Below, one piece after another: positions 10,208 to 22,444 of a stretch of 64,000 bases of DNA. The DNA lies in contig JALIRH010000063.1 of the NCBI GenBank assembly GCA_023055505.1, forward strand, positions 2,125,501 to 2,189,500. The letters run 5' to 3'. How positions within the stretch are numbered: the stretch's first letter is position 1; each line of letters begins with the position of its first letter. The DNA is from Callipepla californica brunnescens. Taxonomy: Eukaryota; Chordata; Aves; Galliformes; Odontophoridae. Under the pieces are notes generated by a model, which had not been told where the DNA came from, ran no database searches, and saw only the letters and a program-made list of their open reading frames with translations. The position numbers and the translations under genes are program-made.

Positions 10208-10508
10208 CTAAAACAAATACAAAGGAGAAGAGTTAGTTGCTGCCACGCAAGTCAAGAAGGAAAAGGACAGCAACGAGAGAAATGAGATATGGAATTTTGA
10301 ACCGTGACATTGAAAAGTGCCCATGAAAAGTCCATGGTTCTGTTTCAGCCTCCAAGTGAGGCTAAAGTACTTTGAAAAAATAAAAACCCTGGCTTGTGTT
10401 TTCCCCCAAGGAGTGCCCTTAGAAATAAAAGAAGCTGCAGAGCACTTCTGGCCATCCCCCCCTCCTCCACTGCCCCAGGCTTATTGCACAGGAACACCCC
10501 TTGCACAC

Positions 10509-10655
10509 CTCACTCTGCGATGAAGGCGCATCCTCTTCTCCCCGGCGATCTTCCAGCCACTCGTGCCTTCTGCAGGTGCTGGGCAGCATCAGGTCTTGTT
10601 CCTGCCTCGAACTCCGGAGGAGGCAAAGCGACGTCCAAGGACTCAAGCAGCGCAT
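10509..10655 (-). other. Module M2, unit 2
   Basis: The same open 49-codon segment and splice-like edges as in unit 1. The predicted residues are unchanged. Confidence 0.4.
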
Positions 10656-11179
10656 CTGCAGCACAGACAAAGGAAGTTTATCACTAGCCACTGCCTGTCT
10701 CATTATCAACTTTCTCACTCTCAAGAAGGTTTCTCTCCACCAACTGTCTTCCTATTACATATCTAGCTAGGCTCTAACTCTTCTGCTTTCCACTAAGCCA
10801 TCCATCCACCATCTCTCTACCAACTACCTGTCTTTCTATGCACTATCTATGCACTAAATATCTCCCTACCAACTATCTACCTTGCTATCACCTCTGTCTC
10901 TATCAACTATCTTGCTATCCACTAGGTCCCTTGCTATCCGCCAGCTCCCTATCAATCACTTGCAGTTCACTAAGCATCAAGAGAAGAACTACCTTGCTAT
11001 CCACTGTTTCACTATCCACTACTCTCAGTCCCTAACCACCAACCCGGGGCCCTCCCCCTGCACAGCCCGCACGGGGCTGCCAGCCCATCAGCTGCAGGTG
11101 CCCTGTTGGGGCCACAGCTGTAAGCAGGGCACTGTAGAGCTGCTGGGGGCTGCCAGGGAGGCAGCTGCAGCATGCGTAC

Positions 11180-11316
11180 CTTCCTCTGAGCAGAAAGTGC
11201 TTCCTCTCCTCTGTGTCACTCTTCTGGACGCTGTTCTTCCACCGGCGATGGAGCCACATCAGGTGTTGTTCTTCTTCTGGGAGGGAGAGTGGTGACTGTG
11301 AACTTCAGCAGCTCAT
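11180..11316 (-). other. Module M3, unit 2
   Basis: Copy of M3, with an in-frame ATG directly after the acceptor-like AG. A few substitutions from unit 1 change residues without closing the frame. Confidence 0.4.
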
Positions 11317-11650
11317 CTGCGGCAGAGACAAAAGATGTTAATCACTATTAACTTTCTACGTTGTTATCTGCTCTCTATCCACTGACTACCTCACTAGTGA
11401 CTATGCTTTTATCCCCTATCTCCCCAGATCTGGCTATGATCTACTTACCTGTATCACTAGCAACTATTTTGCTGTCTACAAAGTATCTTGCTACCTACAA
11501 ACCAACTCTCTATTAATGTCCTACCTTGCTATTTTCTCTCCCCACTATCAGTATCACCCACACCTACCTCTTTTGCTAACAACTCTCCATCAGCTATCTT
11601 GCTATCAACCATTGACCTCAATACGAACCATCTTACTTCTGTCTTTCTCG

Positions 11651-11751
11651 CCTAACCTATACCTATCCTATGCCTATCCTATGCCTATCCTATGCCTATC
11701 CCATGCCTATCCTATGCCTATCCCATGCCTATCCCATGCCTATCCTATGCT
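11651..11751. repeat. 11-bp minisatellite, unit 3
   Basis: About nine copies. CCTATCCTATG variants are more common here than in units 1 and 2. Confidence 0.9.
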
Positions 11752-11752
11752 A

Positions 11753-12878
11753 CATGATCACTGGGACTCCTGTCCCGACCGGTCGCTGCTTTCCCTCAAT
11801 GCCCCACACAGCCTGCACCGGCAACCAGGGCTGTGTAGGACTACCAGGGGCTGCCTAGGAAAGCAGCGGGAGCACAGCCGCAGCACGAACGGCAGCCTCA
11901 ACGGGCACCACCAGACAGGGCCGGGAAGAGCGACCCTGGGAGCCTGCACAGATGGCAGCGGCAGGCACCCCGATGGAATAATAAGTATTGGTGGTGGGCA
12001 CGGATTTAAATTAGGTGCCATAATGGGCCGCCGGTGGCAGGGCGAGAAGACGACCCTGACTGGGGCGATGCGGGCGGTGGGTGGCGGCAGCGGGCAGGGC
12101 GCAGCAGGGACCGGCAGGGCGGTGGTGGCCGGGGTTGTCGTCTCCGGCTCAGCTCGGTCGTCATCGGCACGGGTGAAGGGGACCTGCGAGAAAAGCACGG
12201 AGAAGAGGCGGTCGCCGCCGGGTCGAGAGGGAGAACGAGACGGAGGAGCGCGACCCCGACTGCGACAGAGAGCGCGCCCTCGGCTCCTCTCCGCCGTACC
12301 TCTCCGCTCGCGGAAGGCCCGTCTCCTCCGCCCTGGTCCCCCGCGGTCCGGCGGCGTTTCTCGGGCACGCCGAAGTCTGCTTCGTCGGCAGCTCCGCGCC
12401 GCCGACGAGCGCCCGTCCCCGCGCCGCGGCCCTCGGCGCCGCCCTGTTGGTGCCGCGGGTGCCGTGCGGGCTCCGGAGCGGCGTCGGGCGCCGTTCCCGT
12501 CTCGCAGGCGGGAGCGGATGGTGAAGATGTTAACGAGGCCCCGGACGGCTCTCGCTCGGCTCCCGCTGCGCTCGGAGAACCGCGGCCGCGTCGCATCGCT
12601 CCGGCTGCCTGCGGCTTGTGATCGGCCCCGGGTTGCAACTGCCTCCGGCGCGAGGGAACCAACGGCGTCGAGGCACACGCGCCGCGGCCCCGCGCCGTCG
12701 GAGCGCGGAACGCCGCTCACCGCCGCCGGGTTGGGGTTGGCGGTGGTCCCGTCGGAGCCGGGGGTTCAGCTCGAGCACCCGAGGGCCCCGAGGGCCGAGG
12801 TCGGCACGAGGTTCTCGGCCACGGGGCTCGGCTGCACCCCCGCAGTGCTTGGCCGTGCCGGTCTGCTCCTTGGTTCGG
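11753..12878. promoter_or_regulatory. CpG island, unit 3
   Basis: Same island with the type B segment (four substitutions in six bases, plus one nearby) at 12159-12180. It lies upstream, on the minus strand, of the unit 2 modules. Confidence 0.75.
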
Positions 12879-14983
12879 GACCTAACTGCGGTTCAGCAGT
12901 GCTTTTCAGCTCCGAGCAGTCTGCTCTTCGTTTGCTGGAATTATTAAAAAAATAAAAAATAAATGAAATAGCCTTGTTTTTCTTCAAGTCCCTGCTCTGA
13001 GCTGTACAGTACGTGCAGTGCTGGTTATGCACCGGCGTGCTGTGCAGAACTCTGCTGTCAATTTCACACAGAAGTGTTCCATTCCGGTTACTTCTATGAG
13101 ACTGGAGACACAGAGCAAGAAATAGTTGTGTAGAAATTGGTCATGGAATGGCAGTATGTGAGCAAGCAGGATGCTGGTCTGCTGGAAGTGGTTTGCAGTC
13201 AGTCCAGGTGCTCAAGTGTCCTAACCGCTATTCACATTTAATTTGTGTAGGACGCAAAGGCTGACATAGCTTCCAAACTAAAAGAAAATATGGGATCTTT
13301 ATTTACGATGGGCTGGTTCTCCTGTGATGTGAAAGCTGGTTCCTTCCTAGCACACCTTGCTTTGTGTCCAAGATTGGGCAACTGGAAGGAAGCAGTTCTG
13401 AGGACTCCATTTCGAGAGCTGCTTTCCATCCTGAGGACCTAGGAGAAGACCTCTCCTTAAGATGTGAGACTGGAGTGTGGCTGACTGTATTCCTTATTCA
13501 TCCAGAATTGTATCACACACTGTGAGGTACTCCAGGCACGGAAGGGAGAGAAAGAGAGGAGGGAAGTGAATAATGTGCTGGGAGGTCTGAGGGATATTAA
13601 GTACCTTTACGTGAGAAAGAAAGGCAAAAACGCATAGGAAGAGACTTGGAGTACTGGTAGCTGTATGCTGTTGTCAAAGTGAAAACGCAGAAGCTCGTGT
13701 ACAATTTCTGTTTGTGTCAGCTCCCCTCTGCACAAGCGCTGCTGCATGGGCTGGAAGTGCCGATGAGCCATCAAGACAGCACAACCCTCAGAGCAGAATG
13801 CTGTGGTGGGATGAGCATTACCCTTCAGACTTGCCAGATGCTGGCTGTGTCTGGGCCAAATTCCTGAATGAGCTGTAGTTTTTCACTTCTGTCTACCTGT
13901 CAGCTTGCAGTGCTAACTGTTCTAAGCAAATTGTAGACCTTCGAGCCAGCTGTATAGTGCCTGCAAAGAAATGCAGTGGATGCAGTGTGACCAAATGACA
14001 TCCCGTGTCAGGAAGGGACCTTCTGCTGATAGTAGCTACAGGTGATTTCTCTTCTGCATGGAGGGCCAGAATGTGTCTTCTAGCATCTTCACAAGGTGTG
14101 TGTGATTTATCTGTTAATGTCAGCCATCTCCAGTACATTTCCTGTAAGTTTTTTTTTTTTGTTTTTTTTTTTTTTGCTGTAAGTTTTTATTGACCTTGTC
14201 TCTATGATGGTGAAGAATAACACTTTCATCTCAAAATGCCAAATCTGCTTACAGATCTGAATTTCCCCTCCCATGCTAGTGTTCCTACAATCCCTGGGAA
14301 GACTGATGTGAGGTGAAACCAAAGTCTAAATGGCTAGTAACAAGGAACAAACCACCACCACTGAGTCCCTGGTGCTTGCTGATTAAATCTTATTGCAGTA
14401 ATGTCTGCGAACAGCACTAAACCAGGAGGAGCTGCAAAGGGATCTTGACACATGGGAGGGCTGGCCAATTGCTAATGACATGAAGTTAGCAAGAGCAAGT
14501 GTGGGACACTGCAGCTGGGATGGGACGATCCTGTCTCTGTGCACACACTGTGCTAGGAGAGGCTGCAGAGCAGCCCCACACAAAGGGCTCAGGGGGTTCT
14601 GGGTCTGCGCCCAGCAGTGCCCACAGCCAGCCCTGCTGTGCTGTGAGAAGGCAAGTCCTAGCCTGGGGTCAGGTGGCTGCAGGCCCTCGCTGCTCCTGGT
14701 TCCTAAGGCTTCCGAGGTAATGCTTTGGCATCCCCCACTTAGCTGGGTGCCTCTCCCTCCATCCCCTTGGCTTGCTTACACACGGCTGCTCTGGCAGTTT
14801 GGGATTTCACCTTCTAATAAAACAAATCAGGCAAGACAAGTGGAAAAGGTTTATGATTCCAACATTTATTTTCACAAGTATCAGTCCAAGAATAGTAAAA
14901 AAAATAAATAAAAGAAGTTTAAAGAACACAAGATAAAAATGATATGAACAAAATAACTTATTTTATTTACAGAGATTTTAGAA

Positions 14984-15313
14984 GTGATGCTACTAACTAA
15001 TACAAAGAACTGATACTACTAACTAATATGTAAAAGTGATACTACTAAATAATACATAAAATTGATAATACTAATACATAAAAGTGATAATACTAACTAA
15101 TACATAAAAGTAATACTCCTAACTATTACAAGCAGGTGATACTATTAACTAAAACAGAGAAGTGATACTCCTAACTAATACACAGAGGTGATACTACTGA
15201 CTAATACATAAAAGTAATACTACTAACTATTACATAGAGGTGATACTACTAACTAATACAGAGAAGTGTTACTACTACCTAATACACAGAGGTGATACTC
15301 CTGTCTAATACAT
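14984..15313. repeat. 26-bp minisatellite, unit 3 (short)
   Basis: Matches the unit 2 version, including the same 78-bp loss. Confidence 0.92.
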
Positions 15314-15385
15314 TTTGCCATTAACTAGGTCCCTGTGATCCCTATCAGTCTTCTGCTGGGCCAGTCTCTTCTTCCGCAGCTCAGT

Positions 15386-15496
15386 TCAGTCTGGCAGCGT
15401 CAGCCGAGGTTCTTCTCTTCCACACAGTTCTTCCTTGTTGGTCTTCTTGGCGCAGGCGGGCGTCATCGACGGTGAGGTGAGATGGAAGAAGAGGAA
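15386..15496 (-). other. Module M1, unit 3
   Basis: Matches unit 2 M1 at an offset of 5289 bp. Confidence 0.35.
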
Positions 15497-15797
15497 CTAA
15501 AACAAATACAAAGGAGAAGAGTTAGTTGCTGCCACGCAAGTCAAGAAGGAAAAGGACAGCAACGAGAGAAATGAGATATGGAATTTTGAACCGTGACATT
15601 GAAAAGTGCCCATGAAAAGTCCATGGTTCTGTTTCAGCCTCCAAGTGAGGCTAAAGTACTTTGAAAAAATAAAAACCCTGGCTTGTGTTTTCCCCCAAGG
15701 AGTGCCCTTAGAAATAAAAGAAGCTGCAGAGCACTTCTGGCCATCCCCCCCTCCTCCACTGCCCCAGGCTTATTGCACAGGAACACCCCTTGCACAC

Positions 15798-15944
15798 CTC
15801 ACTCTGCGATGAAGGCGCATCCTCTTCTCCCCGGCGATCTTCCAGCCACTCGTGCCTTCTGCAGGTGCTGGGCAGCATCAGGTCTTGTTCCTGCCTCGAA
15901 CTCCGGAGGAGGCAAAGCGACGTCCAAGGACTCAAGCAGCGCAT
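15798..15944 (-). other. Module M2, unit 3
   Basis: Matches unit 2 M2 at an offset of 5289 bp. Confidence 0.4.
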
Positions 15945-16468
15945 CTGCAGCACAGACAAAGGAAGTTTATCACTAGCCACTGCCTGTCTCATTATCAACT
16001 TTCTCACTCTCAAGAAGGTTTCTCTCCACCAACTGTCTTCCTATTACATATCTAGCTAGGCTCTAACTCTTCTGCTTTCCACTAAGCCATCCATCCACCA
16101 TCTCTCTACCAACTACCTGTCTTTCTATGCACTATCTATGCACTAAATATCTCCCTACCAACTATCTACCTTGCTATCACCTCTGTCTCTATCAACTATC
16201 TTGCTATCCACTAGGTCCCTTGCTATCCGCCAGCTCCCTATCAATCACTTGCAGTTCACTAAGCATCAAGAGAAGAACTACCTTGCTATCCACTGTTTCA
16301 CTATCCACTACTCTCAGTCCCTAACCACCAACCCGGGGCCCTCCCCCTGCACAGCCCGCACGGGGCTGCCAGCCCATCAGCTGCAGGTGCCCTGTTGGGG
16401 CCACAGCTGTAAGCAGGGCACTGTAGAGCTGCTGGGGGCTGCCAGGGAGGCAGCTGCAGCATGCGTAC

Positions 16469-16605
16469 CTTCCTCTGAGCAGAAAGTGCTTCCTCTCCTC
16501 TGTGTCACTCTTCTGGACGCTGTTCTTCCACCGGCGATGGAGCCACATCAGGTGTTGTTCTTCTTCTGGGAGGGAGAGTGGTGACTGTGAACTTCAGCAG
16601 CTCAT
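16469..16605 (-). other. Module M3, unit 3
   Basis: Matches unit 2 M3 at an offset of 5289 bp. Confidence 0.4.
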
Positions 16606-16939
16606 CTGCGGCAGAGACAAAAGATGTTAATCACTATTAACTTTCTACGTTGTTATCTGCTCTCTATCCACTGACTACCTCACTAGTGACTATGCTTTTA
16701 TCCCCTATCTCCCCAGATCTGGCTATGATCTACTTACCTGTATCACTAGCAACTATTTTGCTGTCTACAAAGTATCTTGCTACCTACAAACCAACTCTCT
16801 ATTAATGTCCTACCTTGCTATTTTCTCTCCCCACTATCAGTATCACCCACACCTACCTCTTTTGCTAACAACTCTCCATCAGCTATCTTGCTATCAACCA
16901 TTGACCTCAATACGAACCATCTTACTTCTGTCTTTCTCG

Positions 16940-17040
16940 CCTAACCTATACCTATCCTATGCCTATCCTATGCCTATCCTATGCCTATCCCATGCCTATC
17001 CTATGCCTATCCCATGCCTATCCCATGCCTATCCTATGCT
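16940..17040. repeat. 11-bp minisatellite, unit 4
   Basis: Same arrangement as in unit 3. Confidence 0.9.
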
Positions 17041-17041
17041 A

Positions 17042-18167
17042 CATGATCACTGGGACTCCTGTCCCGACCGGTCGCTGCTTTCCCTCAATGCCCCACACAG
17101 CCTGCACCGGCAACCAGGGCTGTGTAGGACTACCAGGGGCTGCCTAGGAAAGCAGCGGGAGCACAGCCGCAGCACGAACGGCAGCCTCAACGGGCACCAC
17201 CAGACAGGGCCGGGAAGAGCGACCCTGGGAGCCTGCACAGATGGCAGCGGCAGGCACCCCGATGGAATAATAAGTATTGGTGGTGGGCACGGATTTAAAT
17301 TAGGTGCCATAATGGGCCGCCGGTGGCAGGGCGAGAAGACGACCCTGACTGGGGCGATGCGGGCGGTGGGTGGCGGCAGCGGGCAGGGCGCAGCAGGGAC
17401 CGGCAGGGCGGTGGTGGCCGGGGTTGTCGTCTCCGGCTCAGCTCGGTCGTCATCGGCACGGGTGAAGGGGACCTGCGAGAAAAGCACGGAGAAGAGGCGG
17501 TCGCCGCCGGGTCGAGAGGGAGAACGAGACGGAGGAGCGCGACCCCGACTGCGACAGAGAGCGCGCCCTCGGCTCCTCTCCGCCGTACCTCTCCGCTCGC
17601 GGAAGGCCCGTCTCCTCCGCCCTGGTCCCCCGCGGTCCGGCGGCGTTTCTCGGGCACGCCGAAGTCTGCTTCGTCGGCAGCTCCGCGCCGCCGACGAGCG
17701 CCCGTCCCCGCGCCGCGGCCCTCGGCGCCGCCCTGTTGGTGCCGCGGGTGCCGTGCGGGCTCCGGAGCGGCGTCGGGCGCCGTTCCCGTCTCGCAGGCGG
17801 GAGCGGATGGTGAAGATGTTAACGAGGCCCCGGACGGCTCTCGCTCGGCTCCCGCTGCGCTCGGAGAACCGCGGCCGCGTCGCATCGCTCCGGCTGCCTG
17901 CGGCTTGTGATCGGCCCCGGGTTGCAACTGCCTCCGGCGCGAGGGAACCAACGGCGTCGAGGCACACGCGCCGCGGCCCCGCGCCGTCGGAGCGCGGAAC
18001 GCCGCTCACCGCCGCCGGGTTGGGGTTGGCGGTGGTCCCGTCGGAGCCGGGGGTTCAGCTCGAGCACCCGAGGGCCCCGAGGGCCGAGGTCGGCACGAGG
18101 TTCTCGGCCACGGGGCTCGGCTGCACCCCCGCAGTGCTTGGCCGTGCCGGTCTGCTCCTTGGTTCTG
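17042..18167. promoter_or_regulatory. CpG island, unit 4
   Basis: Type B island, otherwise matching unit 3 across the core. It lies upstream, on the minus strand, of the unit 3 modules. Confidence 0.75.
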
Positions 18168-20267
18168 GACCTAACTGCGGTTCAGCAGTGCTTTTCAGCT
18201 CCGAGCAGTCTGCTCTTCGTTTGCTGGAATTATTAAAAAAATAAAAAATAAATGAAATAGCCTTGTTTTTCTTCAAGTCCCTGCTCTGAGCTGTACAGTA
18301 CGTGCAGTGCTGGTTATGCACCGGCGTGCTGTGCAGAACTCTGCTGTCAATTTCACACAGAAGTGTTCCATTCCGGTTACTTCTATGAGACTGGAGACAC
18401 AGAGCAAGAAATAGTTGTGTAGAAATTGGTCATGGAATGGCAGTATGTGAGCAAGCTGGATGCTGGTCTGCTGGAAGTGGTTTGCAGTCAGTCCAGGTGC
18501 TCAAGTGTCCTAACCGCTATTCACATTTAATTTGTGTAGGATGCAAAGGCTGACATAGCTTCCAAACTAAAAGAAAATATGGGATCTTTATTTACGATGG
18601 GCTGGTTCTCCTGTGATGTGAAAGCTGGTTCCTTCCTAGCACACCTTGCTTTGTGTCCAAGATTGGGCAACTGGAAGGAAGCAGTTCTGAGGACTCCATT
18701 TCGAGAGCTGCTTTCCATCCTGAGGACCTAGGAGAAGACCTCTCCTTAAGATGTGAGACTGGAGTGTGGCTGACTGTATTCCTTATTCATCCAGAATTGT
18801 ATCACACACTGTGAGGTACTCCAGGCACGGAAGGGAGAGAAAGAGAGGAGGGAAGTGAATAATGTGCTGGGAGGTCTGAGGGATATTAAGTACCTTTACG
18901 TGAGAAAGAAAGGCAAAAACGCATAGGAAGAGACTTGGAGTACTGGTAGCTGTATGCTGTTGTCAAAGTGAAAACGCAGAAGCTCGTGTACAATTTCTGT
19001 TTGTGTCAGCTCCCCTCTGCACAAGCGCTGCTGCATGGGCTGGAAGTGCCGATGAGCCATCAAGACAGCACAACCCTCAGAGCAGAATGCTGTGGTGGGA
19101 TGAGCATTACCCTTCAGACTTGCCAGATGCTGGCTGTGTCTGGGCCAAATTCCTGAATGAGCTGTAGTTTTTCACTTCTGTCTACCTGTCAGCTTGCAGT
19201 GCTATATGTTCTAAGCAAATTGTAGACCTTCGAGCCAGCTGTAGTGCCTGCAAAGAAATGCAGTGGATGCAGTGTGACCAAATGACATCCCGTGTCAGGA
19301 AGGGACCTTCTGCTGATAGTAGCTACAGGTGATTTCTCTTCTGCATGGAGGGCCAGAATGTGTCTTCTAGCATCTTCACAAGGTGTGTGTGATTTATCTG
19401 TTAATGTCAGCCATCTCCAGTACATTTCCTGCAAATTTTTTTTTTTTTTTTTTTTTTTTGCTGTAAGTTTTTATTGACCTTGTCTCTATGATGGTGAAGA
19501 ATAACACTTTCATCTCAAAATGCCAAATCTGCTTACAGATCTGACTTTCCCCTCCCATGCTAGTGTTCCTACAATCCCTGGGAAGACTGATGTGAGGTGA
19601 AACCAAAGTCTAAATGGCTAGTAACAAGGAACAAACCACCACCACTGAGTCCCTGGTGCTTGCTGATTAAATCTTATTGCAGTAATGTCTGCGAACAGCA
19701 CTAAACCAGGAGGAGCTGCAAAGGGATCTTGACACATGGGAGGGCTGGCCAATTGCTAATGACATGAAGTTAGCAAGAGCAAGTGTGGGACACTGCAGCT
19801 GGGATGGGCCGATCCTGTCTCTGTGCACACACTGTGCTAGGAGAGGCTGCAGAGCAGCCCCACACAAAGGGCTCAGGGGGTTCTGGGTCTGCGCCCAGCA
19901 GTGCCCACAGCCAGCCCTGCTGTGCTGTGAGAAGGCAAGTCCTAGCCTGGGGTCAGGTGGATGCAGGCCCTCGCTGCTCCTGGTTCCTAAGGCTTCCGAG
20001 GTAATGCTTTGGCATCCCCCACTTAGCTGGGTGCCTCTCCCTCCATCCCCTTGGCTTGCTTACACACTGCTGCTCTGGCAGTTTGGGATTTCACCTTCTA
20101 ATAAAACAAATCAGGCAAGACAAGTGGAAAAGGTTTATGATTCCAACATTTATTTTCACAAGTATCAGTCCAAGAATAGTAAAATAAATAAATAAAAGAA
20201 GTTTAAAGAACACAAGATAAAAATGATATGAACAAAATAACTTATTTTATTTACAGAGATTTTAGAA

Positions 20268-20675
20268 GTGATGCTACTAACTAATACATAGAAGTGATAC
20301 TACTAACTAATATGTAAAAGTGATACTACTAAATAATACATAAAATTGATAATACTAATACATAAAAGTGATAATATTAACTAATACATAAAAGTAATAC
20401 TCCTAACTATTACAAGCAGGTGATACTATTAACTAAAACAGAGAAGTGATACTCCTAACTAATACACAGAGGTGATACTACTAACTAATACATAAAAGTA
20501 ATACTACTAACTATTACATAGAGGTGATACTATTAACTATTACATACAGGTGATACTATTAACTAATACATAGAAGTGATACTCCTAACTAATACATAGA
20601 GATGATACTACTAACTAATACAGAGAAGTGTTACTACTACCTAATACACAGAGGTGATACTCCTAACTAATACAT
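20268..20675. repeat. 26-bp minisatellite, unit 4 (long)
   Basis: Full-length version as in unit 1, with a few private substitutions. Confidence 0.92.
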
Positions 20676-20747
20676 TTTGCCATTAACTAGGTCCCTGTGA
20701 TCCCTATCAGTCTTCTGCTGGGCCAGTCTCTTCTTCCGCAGCTCAGT

Positions 20748-20858
20748 TCAGTCTGGCAGCGTCAGCCGAGGTTCTTCTCTTCCACACAGTTCTTCCTTGT
20801 TGGTCTTCTTGGCGCAGGCGGGCGTCATCGACGGTGAGGTGAGATGGGAGAAGAGGAA
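20748..20858 (-). other. Module M1, unit 4
   Basis: M1 copy with the same edges. It carries the GATGGGAG form next to the acceptor, as in unit 1. Confidence 0.35.
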
Positions 20859-21159
20859 CTAAAACAAATACAAAGGAGAAGAGTTAGTTGCTGCCACGCA
20901 AGTCAAGAAAGAAAAGGACAGCAATGAGAGAAATGAGATATGGAATTTTGAACCGTGACATTGAAAAGTGCCCATGAAAAGTCCATGGTTCTGTTTCAGC
21001 CTCCAAGTGAGGCTAAAGTCCGTTGGAAAAATAAAAACCCCGACTGGCGTATTCCCCCAAGGAGTGCCCTTAGAAATAAAAGAAGCTGCAGAGCACTTCT
21101 GGCCATCCCCCCCTCCTCCACTGCCCCAGGCTTATTGCACAGGAACACCACTTGCACAC

Positions 21160-21306
21160 CTCACTCTGCGATGAAGGCGCATCCTCTTCTCCCCGGCGAT
21201 CTTCCAGCCACTCGTGCCTTCTGCAGGTGCTGGGCAGCATCAGGTCTTGTTCCTGCCTCGAACTCCGGAGGAGGCAAAGCGACGTCCAAGGACTCAAGCA
21301 GCGCAT
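21160..21306 (-). other. Module M2, unit 4
   Basis: M2 copy, open and with the same edges. A nearby substitution lies just outside its donor-like end (near 21150). Confidence 0.4.
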
Positions 21307-21827
21307 CTGCAGCACAGACAAAGGAAGTTTATCACTAGCCACTGCCTGTCTCATTATCAACTTTCTCACTCTCAAGAAGGTTTCTCTCCACCAACTGTCT
21401 TCCTATTACATATCTAGCTATGCTCTAACTCTTCTGCTTTCCACTAAGCCATCCACCCACCATCTCTCTAACTACCTGTCTTTCTATGCACTATCTATGC
21501 ACTAAATATCTCCCTACCAACTATCTACCTTGCTGTCACCTCTGTCTCTATCAACTCTCTTGCTACCCACTAGGTTTCTTACAATCCGCCAGCTCTCTAT
21601 CAATCACTTGCAGTTCACTAACCATCAAGAGAAGAACTACCTTGCTATCCACTGTTTCACTATCCACTACTCTCAGTCCCTAACCACCAACCCGGGGCCC
21701 TCCCCCTGCACAGCCCGCACGGGGCTGCCAGCCCATCAGCTGCAGGTGCCCCGTTGGGGCCACAGCTGTAAGCAGGGCACTGCAGAGCTGCTGGGGGCCG
21801 CCAGGGAGGCAGCTGCAGCATGCGTAC

Positions 21828-21964
21828 CTTCCTCTGAGCAGAAAGTGCTTCCTCTCCTCTGTGTCACTCTTCTGGACGCTGTTCTTCCACCGGCGATGGA
21901 GCCACATCAGGTGTTGTTCTTCTTCTGGGAGGGAGAGTGGTGACTGTGGACTCCAGCAGCTCAT
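21828..21964 (-). other. Module M3, unit 4
   Basis: M3 copy with ATG after the acceptor-like AG (frame beginning Met-Ser-Cys-Trp-Ser-Pro). The frame stays open on both sides of the module. Confidence 0.4.
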
Positions 21965-22298
21965 CTGCGGCAGAGACAAAAGATGTTAATCACTATTAAC
22001 TTTCTATGTTGTTATCTACTCTCTATCCACTGACTACCTCACTAGTGTCTATGCTTTTATCCCATATCTCCCCAGATCTGGCTATGATCTACTTACCTGT
22101 ATCACTAGCAACTATTTTGCTGTCTACAAAGTATCTTGCTACCTACAAACCAACTCTCTGTTAATGTCCTACCTAGCTATTTTGTCTCCCCACTATCAGT
22201 ATCACCAACACCTACCTCTTTTGCTAACAACTCTCCATCAGCTATCTTGCTATCAACCATTGACCTCAATACCAAGCATCTTACTTCTGTCTTTCTCG

Positions 22299-22443
22299 CC
22301 TAACCTATACCTATCCTATACCTATCCTATGCCTATCCTATGCCTATCCCATGCCTATCCCATGCCTATCCCATGGCTATCCTATGCCTATCCCATGCCT
22401 ATCCTACGCCTATCCCATGCCTATCCCATGCCTATCCTATGCT
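22299..22443. repeat. 11-bp minisatellite, unit 5 (expanded)
   Basis: About twelve to thirteen copies, the longest of the five, with private variants (CCCATGG and CCTACG). This shows the locus is length-variable. Confidence 0.9.
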
Positions 22444-22444
22444 A

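Larger units (their letters stand above)
6330..11607. repeat. Macrosatellite unit 2
   Basis: It carries the 989-bp deletion (junction near 7920) and the shortened 26-bp minisatellite. Its CpG core is type A, as in unit 1. From about 6920 onward it is nearly identical to unit 3 at a fixed offset of 5289 bp, so units 2 and 3 look like a recent duplication. Confidence 0.93.
11608..16896. repeat. Macrosatellite unit 3
   Basis: It carries the 989-bp deletion and the shortened minisatellite, like unit 2, but its CpG core is type B, as in units 4 and 5. It is therefore a mosaic. One private change is seen near 12877 (TTCGGG where the other units have TTCTGG). Confidence 0.93.
16897..22255. repeat. 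Macrosatellite unit 4
   Basis: Its first half (to about 19195) matches unit 3. Its second half has the full-length minisatellite of unit 1 and private substitutions (for example near 19204, 21019-21050 and 21533). It carries the 989-bp deletion. Confidence 0.93.
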
